From positions 794,763 through 858,762 of the forward strand of contig NZ_BMKQ01000001.1 in the NCBI RefSeq assembly GCF_014644415.1: a DNA stretch of 64,000 nucleotides, written 5' to 3'. The translations under genes and the position numbers were made by a program. The notes under the pieces are model-generated. The model saw only the letters and a program-made list of their open reading frames with translations, was not told where the DNA came from and did no database searches. This document shows positions 44,291-52,940 of the stretch, in pieces (the stretch's first letter is position 1; each line of letters begins with the position of its first letter). Source of the DNA: Marmoricola endophyticus (GTDB taxonomy: Bacteria > Actinomycetota > Actinomycetes > Propionibacteriales > Nocardioidaceae).

Positions 44291-46390
44291 ATGACCTCCC
44301 CGACCGCGCTCCGAGCGCACGACGTGACTGCCGAGACGTCAGCCGACCGGCGGGCGACACGCCCGCGCGTCGGCCCGTCCCCCGCCCGCCTGGTGCGGGG
44401 CCGCCCGGACGACCCCGCCTGGGTCCGCCCGGCGCTCCTCGGGCTGCTCGCCCTGACGGCGCTGCTCTACCTGTGGGACCTGGGCGCCTCCGGTTGGGCG
44501 AACTCCTTCTACTCCGCCGCCGTCCAGGCCGGCTCGGAGTCCTGGAAGGCGTTCTTCTTCGGCTCCTCCGACGCCAGCAACGCCATCACCGTCGACAAGA
44601 CGCCGCTCGCCCTGTGGCCGATGGCGCTCAGCGTCCGGATCTTCGGCCTGCACGGCTGGGCGATCCTGCTGCCGCAGGCGCTGGAGGGCATGGCCACGGT
44701 CGGCCTGCTCTACGCCGGCGTCCGCCGCTGGACCGGCTCGCCCGCCGCGGGTCTGATCGCCGGCGCCACGATGGCGCTGACCCCGGTCGCGGTGCTAATG
44801 TTCAAGTTCAACAACCCCGACGCGATGCTCGCGCTGCTGCTGGTCGGTGCGGCGTACGCGACGCTGCGCGCCCTGGAGGCCGGTCGTACCGGTACCCGTG
44901 GCTACGTCGGCCACCCCGTCCGCTGGCTCGCCCTCGCCGGCGCCCTGGTCGGCCTGGCCTTCCTCGCCAAGCAGCTCCAGGCGTTCTTGATCCTCCCCGC
45001 CCTGGTGCTGGTCTACCTCGTGGTGGCCGCCGTGCCGCTGCGCAAGCGGATCGGCCACCTCCTGGTCGCCTTCGTCGCCATGGTCGTCGGCGCCGGCTGG
45101 TGGATCGCGATCGTGTCGCTGTGGCCGGCGGCGAGCCGCCCCTACATCGGCGGTTCGCAGGACAACTCGATCCTCGAGCTGACGCTGGGCTACAACGGCC
45201 TGGGCCGGATCACCGGTGACGAGACCGGCTCAGTCGGCGGCGGGGGCGGCAACGGCGGCGGGATGTGGGGCTCGACCGGGATCCTGCGGCTCTTCGGGTC
45301 CGAGATCGGCGGCCAGGTCGCCTGGCTGCTGCCCGCCGCGCTGATCGCGCTCGTCGCCGCGCTCTGGCTGACCCGCCGGGCCGCGCGTACCGACCTGCTG
45401 CGCGCCTCCGTCCTCGTCTGGGGCGGCTGGCTGGTGACCACCGCACTCACCTTCAGCTTCATGGCGGGGATCTTCCACGCCTACTACACGGTCGCCCTGG
45501 CCCCCATGATCGGCGCCATGGTCGGCATCGGAGCCTGGCTGACCTGGACGCACCGCCGCTCGGTGGCCGTCCTGGCCGTGGCCGCCGGCACGGTCGCCCT
45601 GACCAGCGCCTGGTCCTTCGCGCTGCTGGGCCGCTCGGCCGACTTCGTTCCCTGGCTGCGCTGGGTCGTGCTGATCGGCGGGCTGGCCGTCGCCGCCGCG
45701 ATCGTCTTCCTTCGGGTGCTCCCGCGCCGGCTGGCCCTGGGCATCGCCGGCCTGAGCCTGCTGGCCGTTCTCGCCGGCCCCGCGGCGTACGCCGTGCAGA
45801 CCACGACCACCGGCCACGAAGGCTCCATCCCCAGCGCGGGCCCGACCAGTGGGCAGGGCGGTCCCGGTGGGGGCGGCACGGGACGGCCGGGTGGCTTCGG
45901 CGGCCAGCGTGCCGGCGGTCAGCAGCAGGGGCAGGCGCCCGGCGGCGGCCAGGCCCAGGGCGGCAACGCCACCCAGGGGCAGGGTCGCACCGGTGGCGGC
46001 GGGGCAGGCGGGGTCGGTGGACTGCTGAACGGCAGCACCTCGAGCACCCGGATCACCGCGATGCTGCAGGCCGACGCGAGCGACTACCGCTGGGCCGCGG
46101 CTGCCGTCGGCTCCAACTCCGCCTCCGGCTACCAGCTGGCCTCGGAGGAGCCGGTCATGGCGATCGGCGGCTTCAACGGCACCGACCCGTACCCGACGCT
46201 GGCGCAGTTCAAGGCCTACGTCGCCGCCGGCGAGATCCACTACTTCATCGCCGGAGGCGGCATGGGTGGGGGTCCGGGCGGCAGCGGGTCGTCGACGAGC
46301 AGCGCGATCAGCAGCTGGGTCGAGGACAACTACACCGCGACGACCGTCGACGGCGTGACCGTCTACGACCTGAGCGGAGCCACCTCGTGA
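44291..46390 (+). CDS. YkcB/ArnT-like GT39 family membrane glycosyltransferase
   Basis: A 699-aa polytopic protein. About a dozen membrane helices carry the GT39-type loop after helix 1 (SAAVQAGSESWKAFFFGSSDASNAITVDKTPLALWPMAL). A Gly/Gln-rich segment follows (about 515-580), then a C-terminal extracellular domain (RITAMLQADASDYRWAAAAVGSNSASGYQLASEEPVMAIGGFNG), as in YkcB-like proteins. It would transfer a sugar from a polyprenyl phosphate donor to a surface acceptor. Its partner GT2 gene overlaps by 4 bp (GTGA). Confidence 0.88.
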   Translation: MTSPTALRAHDVTAETSADRRATRPRVGPSPARLVRGRPDDPAWVRPALLGLLALTALLYLWDLGASGWANSFYSAAVQAGSESWKAFFFGSSDASNAITVDKTPLALWPMALSVRIFGLHGWAILLPQALEGMATVGLLYAGVRRWTGSPAAGLIAGATMALTPVAVLMFKFNNPDAMLALLLVGAAYATLRALEAGRTGTRGYVGHPVRWLALAGALVGLAFLAKQLQAFLILPALVLVYLVVAAVPLRKRIGHLLVAFVAMVVGAGWWIAIVSLWPAASRPYIGGSQDNSILELTLGYNGLGRITGDETGSVGGGGGNGGGMWGSTGILRLFGSEIGGQVAWLLPAALIALVAALWLTRRAARTDLLRASVLVWGGWLVTTALTFSFMAGIFHAYYTVALAPMIGAMVGIGAWLTWTHRRSVAVLAVAAGTVALTSAWSFALLGRSADFVPWLRWVVLIGGLAVAAAIVFLRVLPRRLALGIAGLSLLAVLAGPAAYAVQTTTTGHEGSIPSAGPTSGQGGPGGGGTGRPGGFGGQRAGGQQQGQAPGGGQAQGGNATQGQGRTGGGGAGGVGGLLNGSTSSTRITAMLQADASDYRWAAAAVGSNSASGYQLASEEPVMAIGGFNGTDPYPTLAQFKAYVAAGEIHYFIAGGGMGGGPGGSGSSTSSAISSWVEDNYTATTVDGVTVYDLSGATS

Positions 46391-47694
46391 GCGCCCTGGT
46401 CACCGCACCCGGCCGCGACGGATCCTCGGAGGCGCACGTGTCCACCACCCTCGACGTCGTGGTGCCGGTCTACAACGAGGAGTCCGACCTCGGCCCGGCC
46501 GTCCGTCGGCTGCACGAGCACCTGTCGACGCTGCCGTACTCGTTCCGGATCACGATCGCCGACAACGCCAGCACCGACGCCACCCCGGCGGTGGCGCGGA
46601 GCCTGGCCGAGGAGTACGACGACGTCCACGTGCGTCGCCTGGAGCAGAAGGGTCGGGGGCGGGCGCTGAAGCAGGTGTGGGCCGAGTCCCCGGCGCACGT
46701 GCTGGCCTACATGGACGTCGACCTGTCCACCGACCTCAAGGCGCTGCTGCCGCTGGTGGCACCGCTGATCAGCGGCCACTCCGACCTCGCCATCGGCAGT
46801 CGGCTGCGCCACGACTCGAGGGTGGTGCGCGGGCCGAAGCGCGAGCTGATCTCGCGGACGTACAACCTGCTGGTCAAGGGTGCCCTGCGCACCCGCTTCT
46901 CCGACGCGCAGTGCGGCTTCAAGGCGATCCGCGCCGACGTGGCCCGGGCGGTCCTGCCGCTGGTCGAGGACGACGCGTGGTTCTTCGACACCGAGCTGCT
47001 GGTGCTGGCCGAGCGTGCCGGCCTGCGCATCCACGAGGTGCCCGTCGACTGGGTCGACGACCCGGACAGCCGCGTGGACATCGTCCGGACGGCGTACGAC
47101 GACCTGCGCGGCATCGCCCGGGTGGGCACCGGCCTGCTCACCGGCCGCATCCCCGTCGCGGAGGTCGCCGCGGCGCTCGGCCGGGCCAGCGCCCGGGCAG
47201 GGCAGGGGCGGCTGCGGATGCAGGTGCTGGTCTTCGGGCTGATCGGCGTCGCCTCCACGCTGGCGTACGCGCTGCTCTACCTCTGGATGCGGCAGGGGAC
47301 GTCGGCGCAGGTCGCGAACCTGCTCGCGCTGGTGATCACGGCCGTCGCCAACACGGCGGCGAACCGTCGGTTCACGTTCGGCGTACGCGGGCCACGCAAC
47401 CGGCTGCGTCACCAGGCGCAGGGGTTCGCGATCTTCGCCGCCGGGCTCGGGGTCACCAGCGGCACCCTCTGGCTGGTCGACCGCACCGGCACCGACCACC
47501 ACACGGTGGAGGTGGTCGCGCTGACGGCCGCCAACCTGTTCGTCACCGTCATGCGCTTCGTGCTGATGCGGGTGTGGGTCTTCACCCCAGCCGGGCTGCG
47601 GGCCCGTGCGCGCGACGTGCGCGCAGCCGGCGCAGCCGCAGCACCACCAGCGGCGCCGCCTCACGAGCCGTCGGCAGGTCGATCAGCCGGTTGA
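46387..47694 (+). CDS. Bifunctional GT2 glycosyltransferase / GtrA-like protein
   Basis: A 435-aa protein. The N-terminal GT-A domain has LDVVVPVYNEESDLGPAV, ADNASTDAT and the DxD-like YMDVDLSTDL. The C-terminal GtrA-like part has four membrane helices (about residues 280-400). It probably makes polyprenyl-phosphate sugar and helps flip it, feeding the YkcB-like transferase encoded upstream. The 3' 113 bases overlap the convergent DUF3263 gene. Confidence 0.9.
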   Translation: MSALVTAPGRDGSSEAHVSTTLDVVVPVYNEESDLGPAVRRLHEHLSTLPYSFRITIADNASTDATPAVARSLAEEYDDVHVRRLEQKGRGRALKQVWAESPAHVLAYMDVDLSTDLKALLPLVAPLISGHSDLAIGSRLRHDSRVVRGPKRELISRTYNLLVKGALRTRFSDAQCGFKAIRADVARAVLPLVEDDAWFFDTELLVLAERAGLRIHEVPVDWVDDPDSRVDIVRTAYDDLRGIARVGTGLLTGRIPVAEVAAALGRASARAGQGRLRMQVLVFGLIGVASTLAYALLYLWMRQGTSAQVANLLALVITAVANTAANRRFTFGVRGPRNRLRHQAQGFAIFAAGLGVTSGTLWLVDRTGTDHHTVEVVALTAANLFVTVMRFVLMRVWVFTPAGLRARARDVRAAGAAAAPPAAPPHEPSAGRSAG

Positions 47695-47881
47695 GCAGCT
47701 GGTAGTAGCGGACCGCCGTGAGGTCGAACGTCTCGCGGATCTGGCGGTCCTTGGCCTCGGGGGTCTGCCACCAGCGGCCCTCGAAGTCGAGGATCGCCAG
47801 CGCCAGCTCACTGAGGCCGAGGGCGTCGGCGCGGGCCGCGGCGGCGTCCGGGGTGGGGTCGAGCATCGGGGAAGTGGTCAT
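47582..47881 (-). CDS. DUF3263 family protein
   Basis: A 99-aa protein with the DUF3263 core LALAILDFEGRWWQTPEAKDRQIRETFDLTAVRYYQLLNRLIDLPTA, a small helical, probably DNA-binding actinobacterial family. ATG start at 47881. Its last third overlaps the tail of the GT2 gene on the other strand, so one C-terminus may be longer than functionally needed. Confidence 0.85.
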   Translation of the reverse strand: MTTSPMLDPTPDAAAARADALGLSELALAILDFEGRWWQTPEAKDRQIRETFDLTAVRYYQLLNRLIDLPTAREAAPLVVLRLRRLRARRAHGPAARLG

Positions 47882-47933
47882 GCCCAGGAGGCTGGCAGGA
47901 CCCTCCGACAGTTTCGGTCGGCGCGCACCACCA

Positions 47934-48000
47934 GGTCTCGACAGGCTCGACCACCGCAACCACCGCGACCACCGGAGGTCGAGCTCGTCGAAACCCGACC
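47934..48000. repeat. Dispersed REP-like repeat, locus F (partial)
   Basis: GGTCTCGACAGGCTCGACCACC...GGAGGTCGAGCTCGTCGAAACCC, a small, decayed copy of the family between the DUF3263 and TetR genes. Confidence 0.55.
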
Positions 48001-48017
48001 CGCCCGGGCGCGCGGGA

Positions 48018-48629
48018 TCAGGTGGCGGCGTCGAGGGCGCCGAAGAGGGAGCCGGCGAGGCTGGCGAGCAGGTCGTCCTTGCTCATCGCCGTGGGGTCGT
48101 TCGCCCAGCCGAGGACGACCTCCTCGGCCAGCGAGGCCCAGCCGCGGACCATCAGTCGCGTGGCGGGGGTGTCGTCGTAGCCGAGTGAGCGGATGCCGGT
48201 CTCGCCGGCGCGCTCGAACATCCGGCCGGTGAGCGCGGAGCGCGCCTGCTCGTACAGCTCGCGCAGGTGCTCGTCGCCGCCGTGCGCCGTGCGGACCAGC
48301 GAGGCGTACCCGACGCGGTTGGCGACCACGTAGTCGACGTACGCCTCCAGCGACTCGGTGAGGATCTCGACCAGGTCCTCCCCCTCGCGCGGCGCGGTGA
48401 CGGCGACCAGGTCGTCGACGGCGCGCGCGACGACGGCCCGGTGGAACTCCTGCTTGTTGCCGAAGTAGTGGTAGAGCAGCCCGCGCGAGATCCCCGCCTC
48501 CTCGGCGAGCGCCTCGATGGACAGCTCGTCCAGGCTCCGGGTCGAGAGCAGGCGCACGCCGTGGTCGAGCAGCTGCTCGCGGCGGCGCTCGGGGGTCATC
48601 CGTACCCGCGGGGTGTCGACCGTGCTCAC
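48018..48629 (-). CDS. TetR-family repressor
   Basis: A 203-aa regulator. The helix-turn-helix spans about residues 15-60 (RREQLLDHGVRLLSTRSLDELSIEALAEEAGISRGLLYHYFGNKQEF). The C-terminal ligand domain is helical. Divergent from the monooxygenase-SDR operon with candidate operators at 48650-48682, so it probably represses that operon. The GTG at 48629 has TAGGCT 7 nt upstream, consistent with a leaderless mRNA. Confidence 0.92.
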   Translation of the reverse strand: MSTVDTPRVRMTPERRREQLLDHGVRLLSTRSLDELSIEALAEEAGISRGLLYHYFGNKQEFHRAVVARAVDDLVAVTAPREGEDLVEILTESLEAYVDYVVANRVGYASLVRTAHGGDEHLRELYEQARSALTGRMFERAGETGIRSLGYDDTPATRLMVRGWASLAEEVVLGWANDPTAMSKDDLLASLAGSLFGALDAAT

Positions 48630-48649
48630 GTGACGCAGCCTACTGAACT

Positions 48650-48682
48650 TTGTTCAACAACGCTATTGACGCTCGTTCAATA
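48650..48682. promoter_or_regulatory. Operator region of the BVMO operon
   Basis: TTGTTCAACAA (48650-48660) and TATTGA-N7-TCAATA (48664-48682) are inverted repeats. The second one covers the -35 TTGACG (48666-48671) of the plus-strand promoter, whose -10 TAGGTT (48690-48695) lies 18 nt downstream and 6 nt before the ATG. Confidence 0.55.
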
Positions 48683-48701
48683 CGGTCGCTAGGTTCGTCC
48701 C

Positions 48702-50204
48702 ATGACTTCCGGAACATCTCTCCCCGAGCACGTGAAGGTCCTCGTCGTCGGCGCCGGCTTCGCCGGTCTCGGCATGGCGATCAAGCTGCAGGAGAGCGCC
48801 CAGACCGACTTCCTCGTGGTCGAGAAGGGCTCCGACGTCGGCGGCACCTGGCGCGACAACACGTACCCGGGCGCCGCCTGCGACGTGCCCAGCCAGCTGT
48901 ACTCGTTCTCGTTCGCCCCCAACAAGGACTGGTCGCGCTCGTTCTCCCAGCAGCCGGAGATCCAGGCCTACATCCGCCGGACCGCGGAGCGGGCCGGGGT
49001 GCTCGACCGGTTCGTCTTCGACACCACCGTCGAGGACGCGGCGTACGACGAGGCCGACCAGCGGTGGAGCGTCACCACGTCGGCCGGGACCGTCACCGCC
49101 GACGTACTGGTCTCGGGCGCCGGCGGGCTGTCCTCCCCCAAGCTGCCCGACATCGAGGGCATCGAGGACTTCGCCGGCGAGACCTTCCACTCCGCGCGGT
49201 GGAACCACGACTACGACCTGACCGGCAAGCGGGTGGCGATCATCGGCACCGGAGCCTCCTCGATCCAGATCGTGCCCGAGATCGCGAAGACGGTCGGGCA
49301 CCTCGACGTCTACCAGCGGACCGCGCCCTGGGTCATGCCGCGCCACGACCGGACGTACCCCGCCCTCGAGCGGGCCGCGCTGAAGTACGTCCCCGGCCTG
49401 CAGAAGCTCTACCGCACCGCGATCTACTGGGGCCGGGAGACGTACGTGCCCGCCTTCACGTGGAAGCCGGCGATCGCCCGCCCGGTGCAGGAGATCGCCA
49501 AGGCCAACATCGCCAAGGGCATCGCCGACCCGGAGCTGCGCGCCACGGTGACCCCCGACTTCAAGATCGGCTGCAAGCGGATCCTGATCTCGAACACGTA
49601 CTACCCCGCGCTGGCGCAGTCGAACGTCGACGTCGTCACCGACCGGATCGAGCGGATCACGCCCACCGGCGTGGTCACCGCGGACGGCACCGAGCGCCCC
49701 GTCGACGTGCTCATCGTCGCCACCGGGTTCTCCATCACCGACCAGCCGATCGCCCACCACATCAAGGGCCGCGACGGTCGTACGCTCGCGGACGCCTGGG
49801 GCGAGGCGGGGATGCGGGCCTACAAGGGCACCACGGTCAGCGGCTTCCCGAACTTCTTCCAGATCGTCGGTCCCAACACCGGGTTGGGCCACACCTCGAT
49901 GGTGTTCGTCATCGAGGCCCAGATCGCGTACGTCCTCGACGCCCTGCGCACCATCGACGCCCGGCGGCTCGGCGCCGTCGAGCCGCGCCCGGAGAAGGTC
50001 GCCGAGTGGAGCGCCGACATGCAGCGGCGGATGAAGCCGACGGTGTGGCACACCGGCGGCTGCGCCAGCTGGTACCTCGACGAGCACGGCAACAACACGA
50101 CGCTGTGGCCGCGTGCCACGTTCACCTTCCGTCGGCTGCTGTCGAGCTTCGACGAGGACGCCTACGTCACCACCCCCCGGAACACCAAGGAGAACGCCGC
50201 ATGA
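48702..50204 (+). CDS. Flavin-dependent Baeyer-Villiger-type monooxygenase
   Basis: A 500-aa FAD/NADPH enzyme. The first dinucleotide fold is VLVVGAGFAGLGMAIKL and GGTWRDNTYPGAACDVPS follows. The Baeyer-Villiger fingerprint F-x-G-x3-H-x3-W is FAGETFHSARW near residue 157. The second fold is VAIIGTGASSIQI. It inserts oxygen into ketones to give esters or lactones. Co-transcribed with an SDR (ATGA overlap) that could supply or use the ketone. Confidence 0.92.
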   Translation: MTSGTSLPEHVKVLVVGAGFAGLGMAIKLQESAQTDFLVVEKGSDVGGTWRDNTYPGAACDVPSQLYSFSFAPNKDWSRSFSQQPEIQAYIRRTAERAGVLDRFVFDTTVEDAAYDEADQRWSVTTSAGTVTADVLVSGAGGLSSPKLPDIEGIEDFAGETFHSARWNHDYDLTGKRVAIIGTGASSIQIVPEIAKTVGHLDVYQRTAPWVMPRHDRTYPALERAALKYVPGLQKLYRTAIYWGRETYVPAFTWKPAIARPVQEIAKANIAKGIADPELRATVTPDFKIGCKRILISNTYYPALAQSNVDVVTDRIERITPTGVVTADGTERPVDVLIVATGFSITDQPIAHHIKGRDGRTLADAWGEAGMRAYKGTTVSGFPNFFQIVGPNTGLGHTSMVFVIEAQIAYVLDALRTIDARRLGAVEPRPEKVAEWSADMQRRMKPTVWHTGGCASWYLDEHGNNTTLWPRATFTFRRLLSSFDEDAYVTTPRNTKENAA

Positions 50205-51040
50205 AGTCCTTCGACAACAAGGTCGTCGTCATCACCGGAGCCGGCTCCGGCATCGGACGGGCCCTCGCCCTCGACGTGACCCGGCGCGGTGCGCTGCTCG
50301 CGCTCAGCGACGTGAACGAGGAGGGTCTGGCCGAGACCGTCGACCTGGTCAAGGCCGCCGGTGCGCGCGAGGTCCGCTCGGACCGCCTCGACGTCGCCGA
50401 CCGCGAGGCGTTCACGTCGTACGCCGCGGCGGTCAAGGAGCAGTTCGGCCGGGTCAACGTGATCGTCAACAACGCCGGCGTCTCCTACACCGGCCCGATC
50501 GACGAGATCGACTACGAGGGCTTCGAGTGGATCATGGGCATCAACTTCTGGGGTGTCGTCAACGGCACCAAGGAGTTCCTGCCGCACCTCATCGAGTCCG
50601 GCGACGGGCATCTGGTCAACATCTCCTCGCTGTTCGGCCTGCTCTCGATGCCGGGCCAGTCGACGTACAACGCCGCGAAGTACGCCGTCCGCGGCTTCAC
50701 CGAGTCGGTCCGCGAGGACATGCTCCTGGCCAAGCACCCGGTCGGCGTGACCTGCGTGCACCCCGGCGGCATCAAGACCGGCATCGCGCGCAACGGCCGG
50801 GCGACCTCCGGCGAGAGCATGAGCAACATCGCGAGCACCTTCGACGAGAAGCTCGCCAAGACGACGCCCGAGAAGGCCGCAGAGATCATCGTGAAGGCGG
50901 TGCTGGCCGACAAGCCCCGCATCCTCGTCGGGGCGGACGCGCACGCGCTGCACACGTTCGCCAAGGTCGTCGGTGCGCGCTACCAGGACATCGTGGTGAA
51001 GGTCGCCGGGCGCTCCGGGCTGCTGCCGAAGCGGCCGTAG
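50201..51040 (+). CDS. Short-chain dehydrogenase/reductase
   Basis: A 279-aa classical SDR. Cofactor loop TGAGSGIGRAL, NNAG, catalytic Ser in ISSLFG and YNAAK (Tyr/Lys). It oxidises or reduces an alcohol/ketone pair with NAD(P). It follows the monooxygenase with a 4-bp overlap, suggesting an alcohol-to-ketone-to-ester route. The substrate is unknown. Full length. Confidence 0.93.
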   Translation: MKSFDNKVVVITGAGSGIGRALALDVTRRGALLALSDVNEEGLAETVDLVKAAGAREVRSDRLDVADREAFTSYAAAVKEQFGRVNVIVNNAGVSYTGPIDEIDYEGFEWIMGINFWGVVNGTKEFLPHLIESGDGHLVNISSLFGLLSMPGQSTYNAAKYAVRGFTESVREDMLLAKHPVGVTCVHPGGIKTGIARNGRATSGESMSNIASTFDEKLAKTTPEKAAEIIVKAVLADKPRILVGADAHALHTFAKVVGARYQDIVVKVAGRSGLLPKRP

Positions 51041-51108
51041 CGAGCGGTTGTCCACAGATCGCCGCCGCCCGGTTCCGCCGGGCGCCCGTCCCGACGAGGA
51101 TCGTCGGC

Positions 51109-51378
51109 ATGGGACTGGTCGGTGGCGAGACCGCAGGACTGGCACGGGAAGGGCACACGCTCGTGGCCGTGTCGAGCGCCACGACCGCGGCCGGGAGGTC
51201 GCTCGACGCCTGCGCTCGCGCCTGCGCGAGCGCCCTCGAGGGTGACCTCGCCCAGGAGCTGATCCGCTTCGCCACGGCGACGTCGCTGTTCTCCGACGCG
51301 CTCGCCACCCACGTGCGCGCCACCGGGTGGCTGGCCGAGCACATCGGCGACGACCTGGACCGGGCGGACGGGCGGTGA
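51109..51378 (+). CDS. Small helical protein upstream of the toxin
   Basis: An 89-aa, Ala-rich, mostly helical protein (GRSLDACARACASALEGDLAQELIRFATATSLFSDALATHVRATGWLAEHI). It overlaps the polymorphic toxin gene by 4 bp (GTGA). Its size and helical build fit an ESX/WXG100-like partner or chaperone of a type VII substrate, although I see no WXG motif. Role inferred from position only. Confidence 0.6.
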   Translation: MGLVGGETAGLAREGHTLVAVSSATTAAGRSLDACARACASALEGDLAQELIRFATATSLFSDALATHVRATGWLAEHIGDDLDRADGR

Positions 51379-52940
51379 CCGGCGCCCTCGCGCCGCTGCC
51401 CGGCGACCCCGCCGCACTGGCCGGGGCGGCCGAGCGGCTCGGCTCGGTCGCGGCCGCCGCACGCGCGGAGGCGACCCGGTTCCACGAGGGATCCCGGCTG
51501 GCGATCACGGCACTGTGGCGCTCGAGCTCGGCCCTGCGCAGCACCGCACTCACCGACGGTCTGCGCGGGGTCGAGGCGGAGTACGCCCGCCTCGAGTCCT
51601 CCGGCACCCGCGCCGCCGGTGTCCTCGCCGAGCACGCCCGTGCGTGGGGGCGGGTCGAGGACGAGCTGGACGACCTGCGCGCGCAGGTACGGCGCTCGGC
51701 CGCCGCGGCCGAGTCCGCGGCCGCCGAGGTGGCGGCCTCCCCCGACGCCGGCGCTGCCGCCGCGCTCCACGCGGAACGTGCACGTCGTACCCGCGAGGAC
51801 GCCGAGGCGCGCGGCAGCGAGCTCAAACGCGCGCTCCTCGAGCAGCGTGCCGCACTGGTCGGCGAGATCCGCAGCCTGATCACCGGCTACGACCCCGCGT
51901 GGTCCGAGGTCCCGGCCGCCGCGCTCGCGTCGGCCGCCCTGGGCTCCCCCCTCCGTGCCCTCGGCAGTCGCTTCTCGGACGGCACGGCGACGACCGACGA
52001 CGCCTGGGCCGCGATGCGCGACGCGTACGGCGAGGTCGGTGACGACGACTACCGCGAGTGGCACGCAAGCACGACGTACCAGGTCCTCGGCGGCCTCGAC
52101 GAGTTCACCACCCTGCTCACCGGCAGCATCACCGGCACCGGCGAGGTGCTGCGGCACCCGATCGACACCCTCGAGGGCGTCGCGCGCCTGGGCTGGACGT
52201 ACCTGCGCGACCCGGTCGGCACCGACACCCTGCTCCTCGACTCCTTCCTCGACCCGTTCCGCGAGGACTGGGCCCGCGGCGAGTACGGCCGTGCCGTCGG
52301 CCGGGGCACCGAGAGCGCGTTCGAGGTGTTCCTCGGCGGCCAGGGCCTCACCAAGGGCGCCGGGGCCGCGCGCGAGGGCGCCGGGATCGAGCGGCTGGTT
52401 GCCGGTGTCGCGGCGACTCGCAGACTTCGCGAGGCGCGTGAGCTCCGTGCACTCGGCACGCGTGTCGGCGACTCCTCGACGTACGTCTTCGCCTCCGAGG
52501 AGGTCGCTGCCCGGGCGTTGGCGAACCCGGTGGCGCAATCGACGTACCGGGTGCGCTTTGGGGACCGGCCCACGGACTACGTCTTCGGGCCTGAGCGTGA
52601 GCTCGTCGTCGTCCGTGGATCGGGCGCCATGCTGCGTAGCGATGCCCCCGTCCCTCCCCCGGCTGCGTTCGAGGCGTGGCACCACATCAGCCGCCACGGT
52701 GGTGCGACACCGCTGAGGTTCAGAGGGAACAAGGTCTACGCCAATCAGCCCACCAAGAAGGGCGGCGAGGCTCGGTTCCCTGCGTTCGAGCCAGACGGGC
52801 AGTCGATCAGCTACAAGGAGTACGACATTCAAGCGAAGAGGCGCGGGGACCCCCGCCCTGGGGACCGGTTGCTGACGGGGTCAGACGGCTCACTGTGGTA
52901 CACCGACGACCACTACAGGACGGGAGTGAGAATCCGATGA
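51375..52940 (+). CDS. Polymorphic toxin with C-terminal barnase-type RNase domain
   Basis: A 521-aa protein. Residues 1-170 are Ala-rich and coiled-coil-like, resembling the T7SS-signal/LXG-type N-terminal parts of secreted polymorphic toxins. A middle region (175-430) is a linker or pre-toxin. The C-terminus matches barnase: Glu482 (KEYD), Arg498 (DRLLTG) and His513 (TDDHYRT) sit where barnase has Glu73, Arg87 and His102, and the end TGVRIR parallels TFTKIR. A barstar gene follows at once. It would degrade RNA in competitor cells. GTG start overlapping the upstream gene. Confidence 0.88.
   Translation: MTGALAPLPGDPAALAGAAERLGSVAAAARAEATRFHEGSRLAITALWRSSSALRSTALTDGLRGVEAEYARLESSGTRAAGVLAEHARAWGRVEDELDDLRAQVRRSAAAAESAAAEVAASPDAGAAAALHAERARRTREDAEARGSELKRALLEQRAALVGEIRSLITGYDPAWSEVPAAALASAALGSPLRALGSRFSDGTATTDDAWAAMRDAYGEVGDDDYREWHASTTYQVLGGLDEFTTLLTGSITGTGEVLRHPIDTLEGVARLGWTYLRDPVGTDTLLLDSFLDPFREDWARGEYGRAVGRGTESAFEVFLGGQGLTKGAGAAREGAGIERLVAGVAATRRLREARELRALGTRVGDSSTYVFASEEVAARALANPVAQSTYRVRFGDRPTDYVFGPERELVVVRGSGAMLRSDAPVPPPAAFEAWHHISRHGGATPLRFRGNKVYANQPTKKGGEARFPAFEPDGQSISYKEYDIQAKRRGDPRPGDRLLTGSDGSLWYTDDHYRTGVRIR

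Noticed and set aside
51109..51378. WXG100 protein proper
   Set aside because: Size and helices fit but the Trp-x-Gly turn is not seen, so only a possible partner role is stated.
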